From: Bacillus sp. SB49
Lineage (GTDB): Bacteria > Bacillota > Bacilli > Bacillales > Halobacillaceae
Direction: 5' to 3'
DNA: 64,000 nucleotides
Assembly (NCBI RefSeq): GCF_000469135.2
Contig: NZ_CP048117.1
Location: 186,001-250,000, forward strand
Part shown: positions 49,822 to 58,164 of the stretch, piece after piece
How the letters are laid out: the number at the start of each line of letters is the position of its first letter
Numbering within the stretch: the first letter of the stretch is position 1
Program-made: the position numbers and the translations under genes
The notes under the pieces: model-generated
The model's input: only the letters and a program-made list of their open reading frames with translations
What the model was told of the DNA's origin: nothing
Databases searched by the model: none

Positions 49822-50943
49822 ATGAAAAAATACATTGTTGTAGGCGGCGGGGTCCTTGGTGCCTCGACGGCCTATCATTTAGCAGCGGCCGGTGCAGATG
49901 TGAAGATTGTAGATCGGAAGGACCGTGGGCAGGCGACGGATGCTGCGGCCGGGATCGTTTGTCCGTGGCTTGCTCAAAGAAGAAATAAACGATGGTATAA
50001 ACTTGTTAAGGGCGGTGCCGCCTATTATCCGGAATTGATCCGTCGTCTGGAAGCGGATGGGCAGACAGAAACCGGGTACCGTCGTGTCGGGGCAATCGGT
50101 CTGCACACTGACGAAGAAAAACTGCAAAAAACGTTGGATCGAGCATTGAAAAGAAGAGAAGATGCTCCTGAAATGGGGGAAGTTACAATCATTTCCGAGG
50201 AAGAGACGAAGCGTCTGTTTCCACCCCTTAAAGATGGATACAAAGCCGTTCATGTAAGTGGAGCAGCGCGGGTGGACGGGCGTGCTCTGCGTGATGCTCT
50301 GCTTGCTTCGGCAGAAAAGCATGGAGCGGAGTGGATCAAAGGTGAGGCACAACTGTCTTATGATGAGCAGCGTGTGGATGGTGTACACGTGAATGGTGAT
50401 TTCCACGAGGCCGATGCTGTACTCGTTACGGCCGGTGTATGGGCGAAGGACCTGCTCGAACCGCTGGGGATCGACTTTCTCGTGCATCCCCAGAAAGCAC
50501 AGATTGTTCATTTAAAGCTCAGCGAGGAGAGAACGGAGGACTGGCCTGTGGTCATGCCGCCAAACAATCAATACATGCTTTCTTTCGGAGCTGGAAAATT
50601 GGTCGTTGGTGCTACGCATGAAACGAAAGCAGGCTTCGATCCGCGGGTCACTGCAGGGGGGCTTCACTATATCTTCGATAAAGCGCTTGACGTAGCACCC
50701 GGCCTTTATGATGGAACCGTAGTGGAGACAAGAGTCGGTTTCCGCCCGTTCACGCCGGACTCTCTGCCTGTATTCGGTGCCCTGCCTTCGCACGAAGGAT
50801 TGTATGCAGCTAATGGCCTTGGAGCCTCAGGTCTTACCTCAGGTCCTTACCTCGGAGCTGAGCTTGCACGCCTTGTCTTAGGAGAGCAGACAGAGCTGGA
50901 TCCTGCAGATTTTGATGTCCAAGGTGCAATCGGCGAAAAATAA
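49822..50943 (+). CDS. FAD-dependent oxidoreductase (DAO family)
   Basis: A 373-residue D-amino-acid-oxidase/glycine-oxidase-type flavoprotein. It has the N-terminal dinucleotide site YIVVGGGVLGASTAYHLA followed by an acidic residue in VDRKD, the internal ADAVLVTAGVWA motif, and the C-terminal ANGLGASGLTSGPYLG flavin contact. Substrate is probably a secondary or primary amine acid, not defined. The ATG at 49822 has AAAGGTG eight bases upstream; the frame opens at 49780 without a good site. Cytoplasmic. Confidence 0.86.
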   Translation: MKKYIVVGGGVLGASTAYHLAAAGADVKIVDRKDRGQATDAAAGIVCPWLAQRRNKRWYKLVKGGAAYYPELIRRLEADGQTETGYRRVGAIGLHTDEEKLQKTLDRALKRREDAPEMGEVTIISEEETKRLFPPLKDGYKAVHVSGAARVDGRALRDALLASAEKHGAEWIKGEAQLSYDEQRVDGVHVNGDFHEADAVLVTAGVWAKDLLEPLGIDFLVHPQKAQIVHLKLSEERTEDWPVVMPPNNQYMLSFGAGKLVVGATHETKAGFDPRVTAGGLHYIFDKALDVAPGLYDGTVVETRVGFRPFTPDSLPVFGALPSHEGLYAANGLGASGLTSGPYLGAELARLVLGEQTELDPADFDVQGAIGEK

Positions 50944-50950
50944 AAAAAGA

Positions 50951-50983
50951 AACCCCTGTGCCGTTCGAAACGGCGCGGGGGTT
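50951..50983. terminator. Bidirectional terminator between the oxidoreductase and epimerase genes
   Basis: AACCCCTGTGCCGTT pairs with AACGGCGCGGGGGTT around CGA, with two wobble pairs, and A- and T-rich flanks. Confidence 0.88.
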
Positions 50984-51401
50984 ATTTTGTGTCTGGATAA
51001 TCACAATACTCAATAATGGTACCTTCTGTATCCACCGGGTTTAAGTAGATTAAGCGGCGACCGTGCTTGTTTGTCCGCATCGTCCCATCCAGAGTGCGGA
51101 TTCCCTGCTGCTCTAATTCCTTCAATGCAGCGTCCAGATCGCCGACATCATAGGCAACATGATGAACGCCTTTTCCCTTTTGTTTAATGAAGCGTGCGAT
51201 GGGAGAAGTAGTGTTGTTCGTAGGCATTAAAAGCTCTGTGCGCTGCCCGTGAATATCAATGATTGCAATTTCACTCTCCACGCCTTCTGCTTCGTTACGA
51301 TACCGATCTATGAGCTTTCCCCCAAGGGTTTCTGTATGGAAAGTTATACTGTCCTCGATGTTTCGTACGGCTATACCGATATGATCGAAACGTTTCTCCA
51401 T
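50982..51401 (-). CDS. mce: VOC-family protein, methylmalonyl-CoA epimerase type
   Basis: A 139-residue glyoxalase/VOC-fold enzyme. It shows the methylmalonyl-CoA epimerase layout: FDHIGIAVRNIEDS at the start, ELLMPTNNTTSPIARFIKQKGKGVHHVAYDV in the middle and NPVDTEGTIIEYC at the end, giving the H...H...E metal site. It would interconvert methylmalonyl-CoA epimers. No mutase or carboxylase genes are nearby, so the pathway assignment is by family only. GGAGAATGACAC precedes the ATG. Confidence 0.8.
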   Translation of the reverse strand: MEKRFDHIGIAVRNIEDSITFHTETLGGKLIDRYRNEAEGVESEIAIIDIHGQRTELLMPTNNTTSPIARFIKQKGKGVHHVAYDVGDLDAALKELEQQGIRTLDGTMRTNKHGRRLIYLNPVDTEGTIIEYCDYPDTK

Positions 51402-51543
51402 GTGTCATTCTCCTTTATGTATGCTGATGATGCTTATTATTCTACCATATTCGAATGACCCGCCTCTTTTACGAGAAGGAAGCACAAACGTACAAGCTGA
51501 TTAGTTCTATCTACATAGAGTAGGGTATGGGAGGTGAATAGTT

Positions 51544-51762
51544 ATGCCTGCCTGGATCAATCGTAGTTTGAAAATTGTTTCTTCGGCGGTCTTTTATATT
51601 GTCGTGACGATAACGCTGCTTGGTGCAGTCTTTCACACATTGGTAACCGGATGGACGATTTGGAAAGCTGTGATGGTCGTCAGCCTGTTCGTTCTTTGGC
51701 TGCTTTCTTATATCATTCTCATCCAGAAACTGTATGGGTACTTGTTTGGTAAGCGGCAATAG
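51544..51762 (+). CDS. Small two-helix membrane protein, 72 residues
   Basis: A short protein with two membrane segments (about 12-35, VSSAVFYIVVTITLLGAVFHTL, and 41-62, AVMVVSLFVLWLLSYIILI) and a short basic end (GKRQ). GGGAGGTGAATAGTT precedes the ATG. No recognised family. It lies between the epimerase and the DJ-1-type gene with terminator-like hairpins downstream, so it is likely a separate transcript. Confidence 0.65.
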   Translation: MPAWINRSLKIVSSAVFYIVVTITLLGAVFHTLVTGWTIWKAVMVVSLFVLWLLSYIILIQKLYGYLFGKRQ

Positions 51763-51777
51763 ACGGGCATCATAAGG

Positions 51778-51810
51778 AAGAGGCACCCTCGTTTAAGGAT
51801 GGTGCCTCTT
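51778..51810 (+). terminator. Hairpin after the small membrane protein gene
   Basis: AAGAGGCACC (51778-51787) pairs perfectly with GGTGCCTCTT (51801-51810). No T-run follows (CAACAC), so it is a stable stem more than a classical terminator. Confidence 0.55.
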
Positions 51811-51820
51811 CAACACTTTG

Positions 51821-51850
51821 AAAAAAGGCATCCCAATGGGATGCCTTTTT
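51821..51850. terminator. Bidirectional terminator before the DJ-1-type gene
   Basis: A6GGCATCCC pairs with GGGATGCCT5 around AAT. Confidence 0.92.
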
Positions 51851-51853
51851 GTC

Positions 51854-52516
51854 TTATTTGTTAAGGTGTTTGACTACTTCTTTAGCTACTGCCTCGGTAG
51901 ATTGTGGGTTCTGACCTGTGATCAGATTGCCGTCTACTTCAACATGAGTGGACCAATTCGGGCCGGTTAACACCGTAGCTCCAAGCTCGTTCAACTTGCT
52001 TTCAAGCAGGAACGGCATGTACGCATCAAGCGTAGTGTCTGCTTCTTCTGCATCTGTAAATGCGCTGACACGCTTCCCTTTTACAAGAGGCTCACCACTG
52101 GACAAGGTCGCTCCTACAAGTCCCGCCGGGCCGTGGCAGACAGCTGCGACTGTCTTATCCGATTCATAAAAGCTGCGTAGTAGTTGCTGCAGCTTCTCAT
52201 TGTCCGGGAAGTCAAACATCGTCCCGTGTCCCCCCGGAAGAAAGACAGCATCAAAACCGTCCGCTTCTACGTCGGAAAGTGGTAGTGTATCCTCCAGATG
52301 CGGTTTCGTATCAAGGATTTCCTGTGGCTCATCCTCACTGACACTTGCCGGGTCTACTGGAGAAAGGCCGCCTTTCGGACTGGCTACAGTCACTTCATAT
52401 CCTTGTTTTTTAAATTCGTTATATGCTTCACCGAACTCGGATAACCAAATGCCGGTGGTTTTTCCTTCTGTAATTTGATCGTGGTTCGTTACAATCATTA
52501 AAACTTTTTTAGACAT
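51854..52516 (-). CDS. DJ-1/PfpI family protein (class I glutamine-amidotransferase-like)
   Basis: A 220-residue protein of the DJ-1/ThiJ/PfpI superfamily, close in size to HchA/Hsp31-like glyoxalase III and deglycase proteins. The nucleophile cysteine is in AAVCHGPAGL. A glutamate lies in the early region (SEFGEAYNEF), and GGHGTMFDFPDN precedes the elbow. ATG at 52516 has AAGGAGGAAATGGAAA upstream; the frame back to 52555 is unlikely. Possibly defends against reactive carbonyls; not proven. Confidence 0.84.
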   Translation of the reverse strand: MSKKVLMIVTNHDQITEGKTTGIWLSEFGEAYNEFKKQGYEVTVASPKGGLSPVDPASVSEDEPQEILDTKPHLEDTLPLSDVEADGFDAVFLPGGHGTMFDFPDNEKLQQLLRSFYESDKTVAAVCHGPAGLVGATLSSGEPLVKGKRVSAFTDAEEADTTLDAYMPFLLESKLNELGATVLTGPNWSTHVEVDGNLITGQNPQSTEAVAKEVVKHLNK

Positions 52517-52659
52517 TTTCCATTTCCTCCTTCTTTGGTAGCGAATGGACTTCATATTCTAATCCCAAACTCTATTCTATGACAAATGATTTGTTTGAAC
52601 AGGTGGGGCTGTTCTATTTTTACCCGGTAACAGCAATTATAAAACAGGCTCGTACCGCA

Positions 52660-52688
52660 TTGACAAAAATGGAGAGCCGGCATACGAT
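52660..52688 (+). promoter_or_regulatory. Promoter of the czrA-type/P-type ATPase operon
   Basis: TTGACA (52660-52665), 17-bp spacer, TACGAT (52683-52688). Transcription would begin near 52695. Confidence 0.75.
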
Positions 52689-52699
52689 GAGTATATGAA

Positions 52700-52713
52700 T
52701 ATATGCGCATATA
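52700..52713 (+). promoter_or_regulatory. Candidate ArsR/CzrA operator
   Basis: TATATGCGCATATA is a perfect 14-bp palindrome at about +5 to +18 of the predicted transcript, 16 bp before the regulator's GTG. ArsR/SmtB repressors bind AT-rich palindromes at this kind of position. A flanking TATATGAA extends the AT-rich region. Confidence 0.65.
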
Positions 52714-52729
52714 AGGAAGGTGTCGAATA

Positions 52730-53065
52730 GTGAGCAAAGAACATAATAAAGAAACCGCTCCTGATAAAGAGGTGGAGGAACTGGATGATGAAACGCTTTT
52801 TGTTGTTTCCCAGACGTTTAAGGCGTTATCTGATCCTACCCGCATCCGCATTCTCCATCTGCTTTGTGAACAGGAAATGCCCGTAAACCAAATCGCAGAA
52901 ACATTGGAATTAAGACAGTCGACCGTTTCTCATCAACTGCGTTTTTTAAAAAATCTGCGTCTGGTGAAGTATAGGAGATCGGGAACTACGCTTTTCTATT
53001 CAAATGATGATGAACACGTGATCGACCTCCTGCAGCAAACGATCAACCATGCGCTTCACCATTAA
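52730..53065 (+). CDS. czrA: ArsR/SmtB-family zinc sensor, CzrA type
   Basis: A 111-residue winged-helix repressor. The DNA-reading helix is within [25 protein letters not shown]. The last helix carries the exact alpha-5 metal motif D-x-H-x10-H-x2-H (D94, H96, H107, H110), which defines the Zn(II)/Co(II) sensors of the CzrA class. The start is GTG with AAGGAAGGTGTCGAATA upstream. It sits 14 bp ahead of a metal-exporting ATPase, which it should derepress when zinc is in excess. Confidence 0.9.
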   Translation: MSKEHNKETAPDKEVEELDDETLFVVSQTFKALSDPTRIRILHLLCEQEMPVNQIAETLELRQSTVSHQLRFLKNLRLVKYRRSGTTLFYSNDDEHVIDLLQQTINHALHH

Positions 53066-53079
53066 AGGGGAGTTTGATA

Positions 53080-55137
53080 ATGAAGGAATACAAGTTGCAG
53101 GGTTTATCCTGCGCCAACTGTGCCGCGGAAATGGAAGCAGAGATAAAGAAGCTGGATAAAGGTCAGGATGCACAGCTTCTATTTAATTCGAGTAAGCTGG
53201 TCGTCAGTGAACAGGTCGATTTGGATCGTGTCAGAAAAATACTCCGGTCGGACGGTGCGTCCATGATGGAAGATGGAAAACAGGAGTCCTCCGGTCCCAA
53301 CATGCTGCACCTCGTCCTCCTTTCGAGCTTCATCTTTGCGGCAGCGCTTGCCGGAGGCAGCGTTCTTCCTCCTGCTCTATTGACTTTCTTATACTTGGCA
53401 GCCATAGCGGTCAGCGGGTACAGGACGTTCTTTAAAGGAGCGCAAAACCTGGTTAAGCTGAAGTTCAACATTGATACATTGATGACCATCGCTTTAGTCG
53501 GAGCGGTTGCTATTGGAGAATGGAAGGAAGCGACCCTTGTTGCAATTCTGTTTGGTTTGAATGAGTATCTGGAAGGCCTTGGGATGGAGAAGGCCAGAAA
53601 TTCGATGGAACAATTGCTGAAGGTTGCCCCGAAACAGGCGACGCTGTTGATGGAGGATGGTTCTGAACAGGTCGTTTCAATTGAAGACTTGGTAAAGGGG
53701 GACCGGGTTATTGTTAAGGCCGGTGAGAAAATACCTTCTGACGGTAAGGTCCTCTCCGGATACAGCTCCGTCAACGAGGCAGCCATCACCGGTGAGTCGC
53801 TGCCTGTTGAGAAGGAAGCGGACCATCTGGTCTATGGCGGGAGTATCAACAATGAAGGGGCATTGATGATTGAAATCACGAAAAGCTATGATCAGTCCTC
53901 CTTAGCTAAGATTCTTCAGTTGGTGGAGAAAGCACAGGAAAATAAGACACCCACAGAGCTCTTCATCAATCGTTTTGCAAAATATTACACCCCTCTGATC
54001 ATGGCTGTTTCTTTGCTTGTGATGATTGTTCCACCTGTTTTGTTCTCCGTTGCCTGGGGAGATGCATTCTACCAGGGGCTGGCCGTACTGATCGTAGGAT
54101 GTCCGTGTGCCCTCATTTTATCTTCCCCGATTGCCATTCTATCGGGGATAACAAAGAACGCCCGAAACGGAATATTAATTAAAGGCGGAGCCATTCTGGA
54201 ACAGCTCGGAAATGTCACCAGTATCGCTTTTGATAAAACGGGAACGCTGACGAAAGGAGAGCCGACGGTACAGTCAGTCAAGGTGTATGACGAGGAACGC
54301 TTCTATAAGATTGCCCGTGCAGTGGAGTCGCAGTCCTCGCACCCGATTGCTCGTGCCGTTTTGGCCGATCCCAAGGTTCGCGAAGCCCGAGGTTTAGAAC
54401 CATCTTCTGTAGAGGCCGTTCCTGGAAAAGGCGTTTATGCCATGATTGAAGGCAGGGGGTACTATGTAGGTAGTGAAAAGACGCTTCGGGAACTGGATGT
54501 CACCCGGCAGCAGAAGGATGACATAGAAGAGTGTAAGCGCTCCGGTTACTCGCTTGTGATCATCTCTGATGAAAAATCCATTTTAGGCATGTTCGGTGTA
54601 GCGGATGAAGTCAGAGAGGAAAGCAGAAGTCTTATCCGCAAGCTTCACAAACTAGGCATTAAACACACAATCATGCTGACAGGGGACCATGAACAGACGG
54701 CCCGTAAAGTCGCAGCACAAGTAGGGGTCACCGATGTTCATGCCGAACTGCTGCCGGAACATAAAGTAGAGAAAGTGGAGGCTTGGAAACAGTCAAGCAA
54801 AGTAGCTATGGTTGGTGACGGTATCAATGATGCCCCTGCACTTGCCGTTTCGGATCTTGGTATAGCTATGGGGAAAGGGACGGACAGTGCTATTGAAACA
54901 GCGGATATCGTGTTGATGCAGGACCATTTAGGCAAACTGCCGAACGCTGTCAGGATAGCCAAGAAGGTGAACCGGATCGTGAAAACGAACATAAGTATTG
55001 CTCTCGGCCTTAAGTTGATCGCTCTCTTGTTAACGATCCCGGGATGGCTGACCTTATGGGTGGCTATATTGTCGGATATGGGTGCAACGATCCTGGTGAC
55101 ATTGATCAGTTTGACCGTTCTTATTACAAAGGATTGA
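53080..55137 (+). CDS. P1B-type heavy-metal-exporting ATPase (Zn/Cd/Co)
   Basis: A 685-residue metal pump of the CadA/ZntA class. It has an N-terminal metal-binding domain with CANC (C11, C14), then eight membrane helices. The transport motif CPC (C341-P342-C343) is in the sixth. Phosphorylated aspartate is D385 in DKTGTLTKG, the HP locus is SSHPIARA, and the hinge is GDGINDAPAL. CPC plus a CzrA-type sensor points to zinc, cadmium or cobalt instead of copper. ATG at 53080 has AAAGGGGAG upstream; TTG at 53074 is less likely. Followed by a terminator. Confidence 0.93.
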   Translation: MKEYKLQGLSCANCAAEMEAEIKKLDKGQDAQLLFNSSKLVVSEQVDLDRVRKILRSDGASMMEDGKQESSGPNMLHLVLLSSFIFAAALAGGSVLPPALLTFLYLAAIAVSGYRTFFKGAQNLVKLKFNIDTLMTIALVGAVAIGEWKEATLVAILFGLNEYLEGLGMEKARNSMEQLLKVAPKQATLLMEDGSEQVVSIEDLVKGDRVIVKAGEKIPSDGKVLSGYSSVNEAAITGESLPVEKEADHLVYGGSINNEGALMIEITKSYDQSSLAKILQLVEKAQENKTPTELFINRFAKYYTPLIMAVSLLVMIVPPVLFSVAWGDAFYQGLAVLIVGCPCALILSSPIAILSGITKNARNGILIKGGAILEQLGNVTSIAFDKTGTLTKGEPTVQSVKVYDEERFYKIARAVESQSSHPIARAVLADPKVREARGLEPSSVEAVPGKGVYAMIEGRGYYVGSEKTLRELDVTRQQKDDIEECKRSGYSLVIISDEKSILGMFGVADEVREESRSLIRKLHKLGIKHTIMLTGDHEQTARKVAAQVGVTDVHAELLPEHKVEKVEAWKQSSKVAMVGDGINDAPALAVSDLGIAMGKGTDSAIETADIVLMQDHLGKLPNAVRIAKKVNRIVKTNISIALGLKLIALLLTIPGWLTLWVAILSDMGATILVTLISLTVLITKD

Positions 55138-55143
55138 ACAGGA

Positions 55144-55173
55144 CCCGCTGCCGGGACGTGCAGCGGGATTTTT
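55144..55173 (+). terminator. Terminator after the P-type ATPase gene
   Basis: CCCGCTGC (55144-55151) pairs with GCAGCGGG (55160-55167), loop of eight, then ATTTTTAT. Confidence 0.85.
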
Positions 55174-55287
55174 ATATCCGCGGAAAATAGTGGGGAGGTT
55201 TCCGCTTATTCTACGCTCCTTCTGTACATACTTTTCACACGAAAAGACGACGATAAAGCATATAACATTTTGTGAGGAAATGAAGCG

Positions 55288-56778
55288 ATGATTATACGAA
55301 GGGACCATCTCAAACAATTAAATATACTCGAATGGTACGGACCGGAGGAAGCAATGGTGTCTTCTCTTGCTTTCCACTCTCAGCAAGTAAAGGAGAATAC
55401 GGCTTTTTTCTGTATTAGAGGGGAGAACTTTAATGGGCATGCTTATATAGAGGATGCGTTGAATTCAGGAGCTTCCATGATTATAGGCAGTGCCCCCTTA
55501 TTGTTAAAACAGTGGCAGGGAAAGGCGCCGTCTGTCATTTTCGTGGTGTTGGAAGAAGTTCGTTCTGCTATGGCCGTGGCAGCGAAAGTATTTTATAACC
55601 ACGCTGATCAAGAGTTGAAGACAATCGGTGTGACGGGGACAAATGGAAAGACGACGGTTGCTGCTTATGTCCGTTCCCTCTTAACCCTGCTTGGAATGCG
55701 GACAGGGTCGATCGGTACAACAGGAATATGGACATCCCGAGGGAAATTGGAATATAAGAAAAGTACACCGACAACGCCTGAATCGATAGACCTGCACCGG
55801 ATCTTCCGTGATCTTCGTAACGAAGCGGACGAAGCCGCCGTAATGGAGGTATCTTCCATTGCTCTCGATCAATGTCGCGTGGAAGGAATTGTTTTTGATG
55901 TAGCTATCCACACCAACTTTTCGGAGGAGCACCTGGAGTATCATCACACACTGGAACATTATAAAGCCTGTAAGCTCCGGTTGTTCCGTCAAGCTGATCA
56001 TACAGTTGTCAATGTTGATGATGAAGGCATGTCAAAGGATCTGCTGGAGATGGATGGAAAGCACCGTTTGACATACAGTATCACCGGAGCGGAAGCAGAT
56101 ATTCACGCTTCCGAATTGGAAAGGATGCAGGAAGGATCAAGGTTCCGCCTGTCCTTTCAAGAAATGAGCGAGACGGTTACCGTTCCTGTTTACGGTTCTT
56201 ACAATGTTGCAAACGTCCTGTCTGCTATCGCTGCAGCTATTCATTTAGGGTACGAGTTTCCAGCTATTCTTCGTGTGCTCCCCTTACTGGAAGGCCCGGA
56301 AGGACGATTTCAAGTTATTCCCATAGAAGATGGTCCGACGATAATATTGGATTACGCCCATACTCCTGTTGCGCTGGACAGACTGTTGGAGGAAGTGAAG
56401 AACTTGGAGCACAGACGTTTGATTGTCATGATTGCAGGAATTGGAATTCGTGATTTCAGTAAAATGCCTAAGATGGCTGCGACTATAGATGGACGGGCAG
56501 ATGAAATTGTTGTCACGGTCGATCATCCGGGATACCATGACCCTGCTGCTATCGTCGATCAGGTCATGACGGGGTTCTCCAATCCCGAAGCTGTTCATAT
56601 TCATAGAACAAATACGCGGGAAGCAGGCGTTCGAAAGTCTCTATCCCTTGCAGGAAGCGGTGATATCGTATTGCTGACAAGCGGTTGTATCAACAATGCG
56701 CAAATCGTTAGAGGGGAAGAAATCCCTCATTCTGATGAAGCAATCATTGAAGAATTCTATGCTTCCGTCCTACGTTAA
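55288..56778 (+). CDS. MurE-like Mur ligase, stand-alone paralogue
   Basis: A 496-residue ATP-dependent ligase with the three Mur domains. The N-terminal UDP-binding domain is weakly conserved. The central domain has GVTGTNGKTTVAAY and the TPTTPESIDL and EVSSIALDQ motifs. The C-terminal domain has LDYAHTPVALDRLL. Pattern and length are those of UDP-MurNAc-tripeptide synthetase MurE. The residues that select the added amino acid (DNPR for diaminopimelate, DNPA-like for lysine) are replaced by D412-H-P-G415 (DHPGYHDP). It lies outside the division/cell wall cluster. It may add another amino acid or act in a different pathway. TTGTGAGGAAATGAAGCG precedes the ATG. Confidence 0.82.
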   Translation: MIIRRDHLKQLNILEWYGPEEAMVSSLAFHSQQVKENTAFFCIRGENFNGHAYIEDALNSGASMIIGSAPLLLKQWQGKAPSVIFVVLEEVRSAMAVAAKVFYNHADQELKTIGVTGTNGKTTVAAYVRSLLTLLGMRTGSIGTTGIWTSRGKLEYKKSTPTTPESIDLHRIFRDLRNEADEAAVMEVSSIALDQCRVEGIVFDVAIHTNFSEEHLEYHHTLEHYKACKLRLFRQADHTVVNVDDEGMSKDLLEMDGKHRLTYSITGAEADIHASELERMQEGSRFRLSFQEMSETVTVPVYGSYNVANVLSAIAAAIHLGYEFPAILRVLPLLEGPEGRFQVIPIEDGPTIILDYAHTPVALDRLLEEVKNLEHRRLIVMIAGIGIRDFSKMPKMAATIDGRADEIVVTVDHPGYHDPAAIVDQVMTGFSNPEAVHIHRTNTREAGVRKSLSLAGSGDIVLLTSGCINNAQIVRGEEIPHSDEAIIEEFYASVLR

Positions 56779-56823
56779 AACAGGCGGATTCTCTTTTAAA
56801 AGGGGAATCGGCTTGTTTTTTTA
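56777..56823 (+). terminator. Terminator after the MurE-like gene
   Basis: AAAACAGGCGGATTC pairs with GAATCGGCTTGTTTT with a few wobbles, followed by T-run. It begins at the stop codon. Confidence 0.8.
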
Positions 56824-56933
56824 TGGGAGGTTGTTTTATAAGGGCAGAATCATTGCAAAATCAGGTGTTGGTTGATTAAATAAAAGGAGATAATATAGAA
56901 TAGACAGGTTTAATTCAAGTTGGAAGGGATGCT

Positions 56934-57875
56934 TTGCTAATGGAAACTATCGAAGTCACGGGACGACCGCCGGAAAGTTCCGAACCGAAGGTACTCATTA
57001 TCGGTAAAATGGACGGCGTCCATCTCGGTCATCAGGCACTGCTGAGAGAAGCGAAGAGCCTGGCAGCCGAAGGAGAGAAGCTGGCCGTGTATGCGTTCTC
57101 TGATCATCCGAAATGGGTACTTCGCGGTGATGAAGCATTTAAAGCCTCTTTGTCCACGGATATGGATAAACAGCGTTATCTCAAAGCCTATGGTGTCGAG
57201 CTGTACTATCACGTTCATTTTACGAAAGAATATGCCAAAACGTCTCCGGAAGAATTTGTTTTGGAACATTTAAATCGTTTAAATATCCGACATGTCGTCG
57301 TCGGGGAAGATTTCCGATTTGGGAAGGGCAGAGGATCGGACGCCGAAGGGCTGAAAGAACTCTGTGCATCCATCGACATTGGAGTTTCTATCGTTCCGGG
57401 TGTGCTGATGCACGGGGATAAAGTGAGCAGTACAGATATCCGGAATCATGTGATGGGAGGCAGAATGGAAGCTGCCCAGTCGATGCTCGGCCGCCCCTTT
57501 GAAGTAACAGGGGTTGTTGAAAAAGGCCAGCAGCTCGGTCGTACGCTCGGGTATCCGACGTTGAACGTAGGTGGGATTGACGCTTACGTGAATGTGAAAC
57601 CGGCCGTCTATCTTGGAACGGTCCAGATCGGATGGGACAAGCCGGAGTATCACTACACGTTAATCAGTGCCGGTTACCGCCCGACCGTGAACGGGGATTC
57701 TTATAAAGTCGAAGCATACTTGCTGGACTTCTCCGGTGACTTGTACGGTCGGGAAGTTACGGTGCAATTTCTGCGTCATCTCAGAGATGAAGTGAATTTC
57801 AATGGAATGGATGCACTCGTCGAACAGATGAAGCACGACGAAGAGGAAGCACGAAGCATTTTAGGTTTAGCTTGA
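56934..57875 (+). CDS. RibF-type riboflavin kinase/FAD synthetase
   Basis: A 313-residue protein with the bifunctional layout. The nucleotidyltransferase domain has KMDGVHLGHQALL near residue 25, with VVVGEDFRFGKGR and SSTDIRNHVMGG. The C-terminal flavokinase domain has GRTLGYPTLNVGG and PAVYLGTV. It would make FMN and FAD. The usual first motif reads FDGVHxGH, and the kinase motif usually reads GxPTAN; here F is M and A is L. The main ribF of Bacillus lies between truB and rpsO, so this is probably a paralogue. Start TTG at 56934 (GGAAGGG six bases upstream) or ATG at 56940. Confidence 0.85.
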   Translation: MLMETIEVTGRPPESSEPKVLIIGKMDGVHLGHQALLREAKSLAAEGEKLAVYAFSDHPKWVLRGDEAFKASLSTDMDKQRYLKAYGVELYYHVHFTKEYAKTSPEEFVLEHLNRLNIRHVVVGEDFRFGKGRGSDAEGLKELCASIDIGVSIVPGVLMHGDKVSSTDIRNHVMGGRMEAAQSMLGRPFEVTGVVEKGQQLGRTLGYPTLNVGGIDAYVNVKPAVYLGTVQIGWDKPEYHYTLISAGYRPTVNGDSYKVEAYLLDFSGDLYGREVTVQFLRHLRDEVNFNGMDALVEQMKHDEEEARSILGLA

Positions 57876-57901
57876 TAACATCTTAGAAAGGGGTACGCAC
57901 G

Positions 57902-58150
57902 ATGGGGATTGTAGTCGTAGAAGTTTGTGACGGGAACTTGATCAATGAATTGGATATTGAGGGTCTGATCGAGTCCGAATACCCGGAAGTGGCTGTACTC
58001 ATGAATGATTGTCTATCTTTCTGCGGTATGTGCGCCGTGCGTCCTTACGCCATTGTCAACGGCCACAGGGTATTCGGTAAGACACCCGAAGAAGCATTGG
58101 ATAAAATCCGCAGAAAAATTGAAGAAGAACTGGCGATTTACGCTGAATAA
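57902..58150 (+). CDS. YuzB-family small protein (UPF0349/DUF1450)
   Basis: An 82-residue cytoplasmic protein matching B. subtilis YuzB. It has a central LMNDCLSFCGMCAVRPYAIVNG segment with three cysteines, reminiscent of a thioredoxin-fold ferredoxin or iron-sulfur site, and a helical end (TPEEALDKIRRKIEEEL). No function is established. AGAAAGGGGTACGCACG precedes the ATG. It lies 26 bp after the RibF-type gene and 14 bp before a membrane protein gene, so the three may be co-transcribed. Confidence 0.85.
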   Translation: MGIVVVEVCDGNLINELDIEGLIESEYPEVAVLMNDCLSFCGMCAVRPYAIVNGHRVFGKTPEEALDKIRRKIEEELAIYAE

Positions 58151-58164
58151 GGCGGGATGAGACG

